Positions 7,793-14,039 of a stretch of DNA of 20,027 nucleotides are shown here, piece by piece. The DNA is from Clostridiales bacterium (GTDB lineage: Bacteria; Bacillota; Clostridia; Oscillospirales; CAG-382): assembly GCA_003343885.1 (NCBI GenBank), contig QAKH01000027.1, forward strand, positions 1 through 20,027. The letters run 5' to 3'. How positions within the stretch are numbered: the stretch's first letter is position 1; each line of letters opens with the position of its first letter. Below the pieces are notes generated by a model. That model saw only the letters and a list, made by a program, of their open reading frames with translations, searched no databases and was not told the DNA's origin. The translations under genes and the position numbers were made by a program.

Positions 7793-9049
7793 TTAAACGC
7801 TGTATACTAACGGTGCGTAATCGGTTATTTTCTCAGTGAAAACGCTCATTAGGGTTGGGATTTCTTCATCGGAAATATCAAAACAAAACTCTGTGGAAAC
7901 CGCCGGAATAAGCCTCAGCCAGTCGCCATAAATTGTGAAAGAGACGGTTACGTCGTTTTTCGAATATTCAGCGTCTTCAAATGAGGTGATATTAATAATT
8001 CCCCCATGTCCGAGAGTACAGGCATATATCGGCACGTCATCCTCATTATCAAGTGCCGAAACATCTATTCCCTCGTCCAAAAAGTAATAGGTCTTTGGAT
8101 TGTTCACTAATTGTGCAACGCTTAGCGGTTTAAATCCGTTCACGCGCGCCGAAAAGTACTCATTTAGCCAACCAAGCGAATAAACGTCCTCGTTGTACAG
8201 CGAATAAAAGTAATGCATGAAATTATGAAGATAGTCGGTAAAGTCAATATCCGAGGCGGGCGTATATCCATCAGCAAAATAAAGCCCCCTATACATACAG
8301 TTTATAAAGTTCTGAACAGTTTCTCCTGTGTTTTCGTACTCTTTAAATTTAAAAAATAAATCAGTATCGTAAAAACTGTCAATACCATATTCTTTGGATG
8401 CCAGAAGCAAGCGGTAGTTGTTCCCGGGATAAAAACCAGGGCAATCTGTCGATTGAACCTTGAAGTTAACAAGATAAGTGTCGTAGCCTTGCGGATATAT
8501 AACTTGATTAGTTTGCTCTTGAGGAAGAGATATCTGGAAAATTTCATATCCGTCAAAAACAGTGTTTGCAAAGTACGCAGAATAATCGACTTCAAAGTAA
8601 CTAAGATTTGTCACCATGATATCATTAACAGCCTGCATATCACTGTTTACAATTGCATTTACAAGCTTTATTACTAATGAATCATTATCGGTAACCTCTC
8701 CTATTACCTGTCCGCCGATTTTTTCAATTATCTGTTCAACCGTCTCTTTTCCCTGCTCCGGCTCCCCGTCTTCGGCGTTAGATACGTCTTCTCCGTCTTC
8801 TCCGTTTTCTGTGTTTACGTTGTCAGACTCTTCTGCATTTTCAGAATTGTCCTGCAAATTCGTATTTTCGCTGTCATCTTCCTGCGTTTTGTCATCATTT
8901 GGTAATTCTGTTATATTGTTTTCCTGCTCGAGGCTGTTTTTATCATTTTCTTCTTTGGTGCCGAACAAACTGCATGAGGAAAGCAAAACAGCAGTCAAAA
9001 GTGATAAAATTATAATACTGCTTAATACGGTAACAAAACTTCTTTTCAT
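7793..9049 (-). CDS. Lipoprotein with long acidic linker, function unknown
   Basis: A 418-residue putative lipoprotein. Residues 1-26 form a lipoprotein signal (MKRSF... then LSSC, Cys26), so the mature protein should be anchored to the outer face of the membrane. A low-complexity linker rich in Glu, Asp, Asn and Gly (about 33-100) resembles a spacer through the cell wall. The C-terminal part, about 310 residues, is aromatic-rich (YFEVDYSAYFANTVFDGYEIF, NFMHYFYSLYNEDVYSLGW) and was not recognised. The DxxxGA(S/T) flavinylation motif that would make it a substrate of the neighbouring ApbE was not found. It is the last gene of the five-gene operon, 38 bases after apbE. The start at 9049 is preferred over 9085 because it opens directly into the lipoprotein signal. 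Confidence 0.75.
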   Translation of the reverse strand: MKRSFVTVLSSIIILSLLTAVLLSSCSLFGTKEENDKNSLEQENNITELPNDDKTQEDDSENTNLQDNSENAEESDNVNTENGEDGEDVSNAEDGEPEQGKETVEQIIEKIGGQVIGEVTDNDSLVIKLVNAIVNSDMQAVNDIMVTNLSYFEVDYSAYFANTVFDGYEIFQISLPQEQTNQVIYPQGYDTYLVNFKVQSTDCPGFYPGNNYRLLLASKEYGIDSFYDTDLFFKFKEYENTGETVQNFINCMYRGLYFADGYTPASDIDFTDYLHNFMHYFYSLYNEDVYSLGWLNEYFSARVNGFKPLSVAQLVNNPKTYYFLDEGIDVSALDNEDDVPIYACTLGHGGIINITSFEDAEYSKNDVTVSFTIYGDWLRLIPAVSTEFCFDISDEEIPTLMSVFTEKITDYAPLVYSV

Positions 9050-9087
9050 TGCCTTTACCTTCTTTCTTACATGTTCACATAACAATC

Positions 9088-10143
9088 TTAATGTTCAGAT
9101 ACGTACAACCTATTATTCTCGTTATATTTTGCGTCTTCAAAAAGCACAAAGCTGTCTTTTAAACCGTCAGTAAGGTAGACTGCTCCTGACTTATCAAACA
9201 ATACTGCTTCAAAATCATATTTTCCCTCTGAGTAAAATTCCAGCGCTTTTTCTGTTCCCATTACAAAAAGTGCAGTGGAAAGTGCATCAGAAACAAGTCC
9301 GTCCCGAGCAAAAACAGCAACGCTTTTGAGTGAACTGTCGGCAGGGTATCCTGTTGATGAATCAAAAATATGATGATAGATTACTCCGTCCTTTTCAAAA
9401 TATCGCTCGTAGTCGCCGGACACCGAAACAACTGTGTCGGTGCATTTTACATATCCGGCAACGCTATCCGGGTAAAACGGATTTTTTATTCCGACAGTCC
9501 ATTCATTGTCAGAACCCGGTGCGCTTCCGCAAACGGCAATATTTCCTCCTATGCTTACCATGGCATCAGAAACGCCCATGCTTTTAAGTTTAGAAATTGA
9601 TTGCTCTGCCGCATAGCCTTTTACTGCCGCTCCCAAATCAAAAAGAGTTTTCGTATTTTCCTTGGTAACTGTTCCGTCGTTTGCAACTTCATATGAACCG
9701 TATTCGACAAGAGGCAAGACTCCAGAAATTTCTTCTTTAGTCGGCACATATTTTTCTCCGTTAACGTCCCACAGATCGGTCAGAGCCCCCACACATGGAT
9801 TAAAAGCTCCGTGTGTGTCTAAAGAAATTAAATTTAGTTTTTTTAAGACTCCCGCACATTCTTCAGAAACTCGAAAAGGCGTTTCTGATAAGTTAAGACG
9901 GGAGATTTCGCTTGTTTCAATTGTCCGTGAAAAAACGTTTTCAATATCTTTTATAAGCGAATAAACCTCGTCAAGATCCTTATTATTAACCCCCTTTGCT
10001 TTTACGGTAATAAAGGTATCCATAGCAAAGTATTCCTTTGCAGTGTAATCAGCGCTATTATTTCCGCATCCGCAAAATTCTAAAACAACAATCATAATCA
10101 CCGTCAGCGCTGCGGCAATTTTCAGCATGTATTTTTTTATCAC
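9088..10143 (-). CDS. apbE: ApbE-family FAD:protein FMN transferase, probable lipoprotein
   Basis: A 351-residue ApbE protein. Members move FMN from FAD to a Thr or Ser of extracytoplasmic flavoproteins, with magnesium. Visible family features include an N-terminal hydrophobic signal ending in CGC (probably lipidated at Cys26), the FAMDTFITVKAKG opening, FDLGAAVKGYAAE (168-180), SIGGNIAVCGSAPG (197-210), the HHIFDSSTGYPADSS loop (257-271), and SDALSTALFVMGTE (285-298) carrying the conserved Asp and Ser/Thr of the metal and flavin site. The start is a GTG, supported by AAAGGA upstream; an ATG five codons later is an alternative. It follows the Gx transporter by 66 bases and precedes the acidic lipoprotein. 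Its acceptor protein is not obvious within this window. Confidence 0.93.
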   Translation of the reverse strand: MIKKYMLKIAAALTVIMIVVLEFCGCGNNSADYTAKEYFAMDTFITVKAKGVNNKDLDEVYSLIKDIENVFSRTIETSEISRLNLSETPFRVSEECAGVLKKLNLISLDTHGAFNPCVGALTDLWDVNGEKYVPTKEEISGVLPLVEYGSYEVANDGTVTKENTKTLFDLGAAVKGYAAEQSISKLKSMGVSDAMVSIGGNIAVCGSAPGSDNEWTVGIKNPFYPDSVAGYVKCTDTVVSVSGDYERYFEKDGVIYHHIFDSSTGYPADSSLKSVAVFARDGLVSDALSTALFVMGTEKALEFYSEGKYDFEAVLFDKSGAVYLTDGLKDSFVLFEDAKYNENNRLYVSEH

Positions 10144-10209
10144 TGCCCTATCCTTTCATAATATCGCCTATCGACGTGCCGCAAATGACAAAAGCTTAGA
10201 TTATAACTC

Positions 10210-10905
10210 TTATACTTCAAGCATTCTCGCCGCAGGCACGCACAGCACATTCATAAGAGTTCCCGTAATTATACCTGCTATCGAGCAGAAAAAACAAAGA
10301 ACCGGCATATAATAAAGACACGGCGTTCCGACAAGCAAAACGGCAGCAGCCAATTGTGCCGCTCCGTGCAGGAATGCACATATTACCGAAACACCCACAT
10401 AAGAAAAAAGTTTTCCTGCCCCTCGCATAGCAAAAAGCAATCCGAGAAACGATGCCGCAGCTCCTGATGCGGATAAAAGAATTGACACAGGATTGCCGGA
10501 AAACAAAAAAACTATGACTACACGCAGCAGCGAAACTCCGCACGCATACATCGGTCCGCACACGGAATACGCAAGTACTACAAATATATTTGCCAATCCG
10601 AGCTTTACACCGGGAACAGGAATGACAAAGCCTAAGGGAAGAAAGCCTTCAAGCAATCCGACAATAGCGGCAAACACCGTAAATATAGCGCAAACGGTAA
10701 CCTTTTTGCTTTTTACTTGACCCCCGTTAACTTTTGATGGCTCGTTTTTTATCTGTGTATTATATTTCTGCATCTGTATATCGTTTTCCAGTGTAACCGA
10801 TGTGCTGTTATTCAGCGTTTTACTACTTTCCTCATTGCTTTTTTGACTTTTGCCTTTAGCTTTACATTTTTTTGTAAGCTTCTCAGAGCTATCCGACAAC
10901 GGCAT
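10210..10905 (-). CDS. Gx transporter family protein with long polar N-terminal extension
   Basis: A 231-residue membrane protein. Residues from about 67 onward match the Gx transporter family (once called heptaprenyl diphosphate synthase component I), a set of ECF S-component-like proteins. The diagnostic stretch PVPGVKLGLANIFVVLAYSVCG is present, with five or six hydrophobic helices. Residues 1-66 are a polar, Lys/Ser/Asn/Glu-rich extension not usual in this family. The ATG at 10905 overlaps the end of the NusG-II gene by 17 bases and has GGGGAGG just upstream. In-frame ATGs further upstream (10947, 10935, 10917) would lie within the NusG-II gene and lack a ribosome binding site. Homologues next to NusG-II and ApbE genes are linked to quinone or flavin redox systems at the membrane. 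Confidence 0.88.
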   Translation of the reverse strand: MPLSDSSEKLTKKCKAKGKSQKSNEESSKTLNNSTSVTLENDIQMQKYNTQIKNEPSKVNGGQVKSKKVTVCAIFTVFAAIVGLLEGFLPLGFVIPVPGVKLGLANIFVVLAYSVCGPMYACGVSLLRVVIVFLFSGNPVSILLSASGAAASFLGLLFAMRGAGKLFSYVGVSVICAFLHGAAQLAAAVLLVGTPCLYYMPVLCFFCSIAGIITGTLMNVLCVPAARMLEV

Positions 10906-11293
10906 CCACCTCCCCATTTTGAGAATACGACGCATTATCAGATACATCTATAGTTATAGTTACTCTGTTGGGAATACAAACAATAGATTTTCCGAGAGGA
11001 CTATCTGCAGTTATAGGCGAGGTGTGAACACAGGACTTATCCGGACAATCAGACTCTGCGACAAAAGCTTCGCCGCCTGTTATAACTAACTTAAGACCGG
11101 TATCGGAAATAAATTCATCAGCTTCTTGAGTTAATAAATAAGTTTTATAAGTTTTTCCGTCAACATTGACAACTACTTTTTTTACCGAATTTGTATCTTT
11201 GTCAGGAAAATATAAGATTGCGGCAGACACAGCGCAAACAGAAAAAATCAGAATAACAATCAACAAATCTCCGACTGCAAGTTTATGCTTCAT
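10889..11293 (-). CDS. NusG domain II-containing membrane-anchored protein
   Basis: A 134-residue protein with one N-terminal membrane helix (about 9-28) and an exported NusG domain II fold. The family hallmarks are seen: the ESDCPDKSCV segment (Cys83, Cys88) and GKSIVCIPNRVTI (Cys106). Such proteins lie beside Gx transporters and ApbE in many Firmicutes. As I recall, the Listeria extracellular electron transfer proteins EetA and EetB have these folds; that point is from memory. The coding sequence overlaps the upstream MBL gene by 11 bases and the downstream Gx gene by 17, so translational coupling is likely. The fold is confident; the exact role is inferred from context. Confidence 0.9.
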   Translation of the reverse strand: MKHKLAVGDLLIVILIFSVCAVSAAILYFPDKDTNSVKKVVVNVDGKTYKTYLLTQEADEFISDTGLKLVITGGEAFVAESDCPDKSCVHTSPITADSPLGKSIVCIPNRVTITIDVSDNASYSQNGEVDAVVG

Positions 11294-11924
11294 AATTCAA
11301 AAATTCGTTATACTTTCTCTCTCGTTCGAGAGTTGTCGGTGCGTTATGACCCGGGTAAAGATTATAATCGCCGTTTAGCGCTGCAAGCTTTGAAACGGAT
11401 TTCAACAGCTCGCTGAAGCTGCCTCCCTTAAAATCTGTTCTGCCTACCGTGGATGCAAAAAGTGTATCTCCGGTAAATATTGTTTTTTCACTCTCGCAGA
11501 CATAGCAAACTGATCCCGGAGTATGTCCGGGCGTATGCATAACTTTAAACAGCGTACCTCCGGCTTTAACGACCTGTCCGTTATCGACAGTGCAAAACGA
11601 ACCGTCATACGTATAGTGTATACCGAACAGTGAGTCGGAGAGATTATATGAAACATCTCTTAAAAATACAGTTTCATCTGAATGAATATAAACCGGCGCG
11701 TTAAGGCACTCATCTTTTTTAGTAAGCTCATTCAGCGCACCTATATGGTCGTAATGCGCATGCGTCAGCAATATTGCGTCAATGACATATCCTTTTTTCT
11801 TAACTGTTTTTAGGATAATATCTGCATTATCCGCAGGATCGACTATCGCACAGTTTACTCCGTCGGAGCTTACAATATAGCAGTTTGTCATACACGGTCC
11901 GAGGCACAAAGTTTCTATGTTCAT
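11283..11924 (-). CDS. MBL-fold metallo-hydrolase (glyoxalase II-like)
   Basis: A 213-residue metallo-beta-lactamase fold hydrolase of the hydroxyacylglutathione hydrolase-like, YqgX-type group. The zinc ligands are all visible: THAHYDHIG (HxHxDH at 55-60), His134 in TPGHTPGS, Asp153 in FTGDTLF, and His193 in YPGHNAPTT. It probably hydrolyses a thioester such as S-lactoyl-thiol, but the substrate cannot be read from the sequence. It is the first gene of the five-gene minus-strand operon. AAAGGA (plus 11933-11938) sits 8 bases before the ATG. Whether it contributes to the redox cluster or is just cotranscribed is unclear. Confidence 0.92.
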   Translation of the reverse strand: MNIETLCLGPCMTNCYIVSSDGVNCAIVDPADNADIILKTVKKKGYVIDAILLTHAHYDHIGALNELTKKDECLNAPVYIHSDETVFLRDVSYNLSDSLFGIHYTYDGSFCTVDNGQVVKAGGTLFKVMHTPGHTPGSVCYVCESEKTIFTGDTLFASTVGRTDFKGGSFSELLKSVSKLAALNGDYNLYPGHNAPTTLERERKYNEFLNYEA

Positions 11925-11958
11925 ACAAACATTCCTTTATTCTAAATCTTATGAGTTG

Positions 11959-11987
11959 ATTATATCATCTCACTTTGTAAAAGTCAA
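11959..11987 (-). promoter_or_regulatory. Strong SigA promoter for the MBL to lipoprotein operon
   Basis: On the minus strand TTGACT (plus 11982-11987) and TATAAT (11959-11964) are exactly 17 bases apart, with an extended TGA before the -10. It lies about 28 bases upstream of the MBL ribosome binding site at 11933-11938 and is divergent from the PRPP synthetase promoter. Confidence 0.85.
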
Positions 11988-12062
11988 CAACAACACCTTT
12001 TTGGAGGCTCACTCTCGCTTACACACCAAGCATACAAACTTCTGAATATAATATAATGCATT

Positions 12063-12077
12063 AAAGGCACCGCCTTT
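12063..12077. other. Small hairpin in the divergent promoter region
   Basis: AAAGGC (12063-12068) and GCCTTT flank a 3-base ACC loop, followed on the plus strand by two further T's and a G. It resembles a weak terminator but no plus-strand gene lies upstream, so it may be incidental or a guard against antisense transcription. The rest of 11988-12118 shows no feature. Confidence 0.3.
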
Positions 12078-12118
12078 TTGTATATACAGATAAATTTAAT
12101 AAGTTTATACACAATATA

Positions 12119-12147
12119 TTGACAGAAACCTGTGTGCGTGTTAAAAT
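12119..12147 (+). promoter_or_regulatory. Consensus SigA promoter for the PRPP synthetase gene
   Basis: A perfect -35 TTGACA (12119-12124) and -10 TAAAAT (12142-12147) are 17 bases apart. The predicted start near 12154 leaves a leader of about 30 bases before the ATG at 12186, with GGAGG at 12173-12177. Confidence 0.85.
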
Positions 12148-12185
12148 GTAGTCAAGAAAAATGTCAAAACATGGAGGATAAAAAA

Positions 12186-13316
12186 ATGCAGGACTTATCG
12201 AAAGAAATTCCGTTTTGTCAGCTTGCTATAATCGGCACCAGAGGCACAGAGAACATGTGCAAAAGAATTCAAAACTACATAAACGAATGGAGAAAAGATT
12301 CCGTTTCGTACATTATTGACGCTCAGTTTCCCCGTTTCGGAACCGGCGAGGCAAAGTGCCTCTTAACCGAATCGGTAAGAGGAAAAGACGTATTCATTGT
12401 TGCCGATTGCTTTAATTACAGCCAAACCTACAAAATGTACGGAATGACCGTTCCGATGAGCCCCGATGATCATTATCAGGATGTCAAGAGAATTATATCT
12501 GCTATCAGCGGAAAAGCTTCCCGTATCTCGGTAATCATGCCGATGCTTTACGAAAGCCGCCAGCATCGCCGTACCGCAAGAGAATCTCTTGACTGCGCTT
12601 TCATGCTTCACGAGCTTATCTCTCTCGGAGTAGAAAACGTAATGACATTTGACGCACACGACGACCGAGTTCGCAACGCCATACCTCTTGAAGGTTTCGA
12701 CAATCTTATGCCGACTTATCAGATGATAAAGGCATTCATGGCAAACGAGACCGATTTTGACCTCAAGAACACTGTTATTGTTTCTCCTGATGAAGGCGCC
12801 CTCACAAGAGGTATGTACTACTCTTCAGTGCTCGGCATTCAGCTCAGCATGTTCTACAAGCGCCGTGATTACACTATAGTTAAAGACGGCAAAAACCCGA
12901 TTGTTGCACATGAATACCTCGGTGAAGATGTAAAAGGCAAGGATATTATTGTTGTTGACGATATCATTTCTTCCGGCGACTCTTTCCTGCATGTACTTGA
13001 TAAGCTTAAAGCTATGGGAGCGAGAAGAATTTTCGGTTTCTTCACTTTTGGTTTGTTCTGCAACGGTTTCGACGCTATTGATAAGTACTATGAAAACGGT
13101 AAATTTGACAGAATATATGCGACAAATTCTGTTTACAATTCCGATGCGGCACTCTCAAGAAAGTGGTTTAAGGAAGTTAATGTGCTCAAGTACATAGCTT
13201 ACTACATTGAAGCTGTAAACATCAATAAATCTGTCAGCCTTATGCTTGATCCTACCGCTAAAATCCATGCTCTGTGCGACAAGTACGGAATAAGCATTCC
13301 CGGAGGCTCTCACTGA
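12186..13316 (+). CDS. prs: Ribose-phosphate pyrophosphokinase (long form)
   Basis: A 376-residue enzyme predicted to make phosphoribosyl pyrophosphate from ribose 5-phosphate and ATP for nucleotide, His and Trp synthesis. The PRPP-binding loop VVDDIISSGDS (256-266) is clear. Other family features are the YESRQHRRTARE segment (122-133), a DAHDD metal/ribose motif (156-160), VIVSPDEGALTR (198-208), and an N-terminal QLAIIGTRGTENM domain. It is longer than the usual 310-320 residues, with insertions in both halves, as seen in the long clostridial form; that variation may affect regulation. The start at 12186 has GGAGG 8 bases upstream; longer starts would overlap the promoter. It is followed after one base by the acetyltransferase gene. 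Confidence 0.85.
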   Translation: MQDLSKEIPFCQLAIIGTRGTENMCKRIQNYINEWRKDSVSYIIDAQFPRFGTGEAKCLLTESVRGKDVFIVADCFNYSQTYKMYGMTVPMSPDDHYQDVKRIISAISGKASRISVIMPMLYESRQHRRTARESLDCAFMLHELISLGVENVMTFDAHDDRVRNAIPLEGFDNLMPTYQMIKAFMANETDFDLKNTVIVSPDEGALTRGMYYSSVLGIQLSMFYKRRDYTIVKDGKNPIVAHEYLGEDVKGKDIIVVDDIISSGDSFLHVLDKLKAMGARRIFGFFTFGLFCNGFDAIDKYYENGKFDRIYATNSVYNSDAALSRKWFKEVNVLKYIAYYIEAVNINKSVSLMLDPTAKIHALCDKYGISIPGGSH

Positions 13317-13317
13317 T

Positions 13318-13809
13318 ATGCTCATACGCAAGGCACAAGACAGCGATTTGCAGGAGCTTTTAGATATATATAACTATGAAGTTCTTAACGGCACGGCAAC
13401 GCTTGATCTTGCCGAACGTACCATTGAACAGCAGCAAATCTGGCTAAAAGCACACAATATTCTTAACCATCCTCTTATTGTTGCGGTAATTGACGGCAAG
13501 ATTGCAGGATATGCATCACTATCCACATACCGTGAAAAAGACGCTTACTTTACAACGGTTGAACTTTCTGTATACGTTCATCCCGATTTCCGCCGCATGG
13601 GTGTTGCGACAACGCTTATGGAGCATATAATCGGTATTGCACGTGAAGACGACACCATTCACACGATAGTGTCTGTTATCACCGCCGGAAACGAAGCTAG
13701 CATAAAACTTCATAAGCGTTTTGGGTTTGAATACTGTGGCAAGATACGGAAAGTTGCTGTAAAGTTCGGAAAATTTCTCGACATAGAAAACTACCAGCTT
13801 ATGGTTTAA
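13318..13809 (+). CDS. GNAT family N-acetyltransferase (phosphinothricin acetyltransferase-like)
   Basis: A 163-residue GNAT acetyltransferase of the Pat/MnaT-like group, which uses acetyl-CoA to acetylate small amines such as methionine derivatives. Seen are the N-terminal IRKAQDSDLQELLDIYNYEV opening, the acetyl-CoA loop VHPDFRRMGVATTLM (about 83-97, with the RRMGVA pyrophosphate-binding pattern), and the NEASIKLHKRFGFEYCG closing motif. Its ATG sits one base after the PRPP synthetase stop codon, with GGAGG inside that gene 11 bases upstream, so translation should be coupled. A metabolic link between the two genes is not evident. A structured terminator follows. Confidence 0.9.
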   Translation: MLIRKAQDSDLQELLDIYNYEVLNGTATLDLAERTIEQQQIWLKAHNILNHPLIVAVIDGKIAGYASLSTYREKDAYFTTVELSVYVHPDFRRMGVATTLMEHIIGIAREDDTIHTIVSVITAGNEASIKLHKRFGFEYCGKIRKVAVKFGKFLDIENYQLMV

Positions 13810-13814
13810 TACTC

Positions 13815-13880
13815 GCAACAGGAACGGCCTGTTGCACCGAAAATGCAATGCATTTATTCTGGTTGCGCAGGTCGTTTTTT
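13815..13880 (+). terminator. Terminator with mutually exclusive hairpins
   Basis: A long imperfect stem, 13823-13838 with 13861-13876 (outer ten pairs AACGGCCTGT/GCAGGTCGTT, two of them G-U), encloses a nested hairpin (AAATGCA-A-TGCATTT at 13841-13855) and ends in TTTTTT. A second, local hairpin, GCAACAGG (13815-13822) with CCTGTTGC (13828-13835), uses some of the same bases and would compete. It follows the acetyltransferase stop codon by 5 bases. Confidence 0.7.
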
Positions 13881-14005
13881 ATTGTTGAGCAAAATCAAAA
13901 AATCTGATAAATAATATATATGAGTACGTATGTTCAAATAAGTTGTACTATTTTAAATAGCGTAACTATACTTAAATCTAATGAGTAAAACTATAAATAT
14001 CCATA

Positions 14006-14038
14006 AAAATGCCACAGCCATAACGACTGCGGCATTTT
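14006..14038 (-). terminator. Terminator of the metal efflux operon
   Basis: An 8-bp stem, AAAATGCC (14006-14013) with GGCATTTT (14031-14038), carries an inner CAG/CTG extension. On the minus strand it is followed by T's. It sits 2 bases after the ATPase stop codon region at 14040. The stretch 13881-14005 between the two convergent terminators holds nothing else convincing. Confidence 0.85.
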
Positions 14039-14039
14039 C

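Noticed and set aside
8616..9173. Plus-strand frame of 185 codons, very rich in Ser and Cys
   Set aside because: It is the antisense shadow of the acidic linker and signal peptide of the minus-strand lipoprotein; the Ser richness follows from Glu/Asp codons read backwards.
13943..13972. Promoter-like TTGTAC, 18 bases, TATACT on the plus strand
   Set aside because: It would point into the 3' end of the convergent efflux operon with no plus-strand gene downstream.
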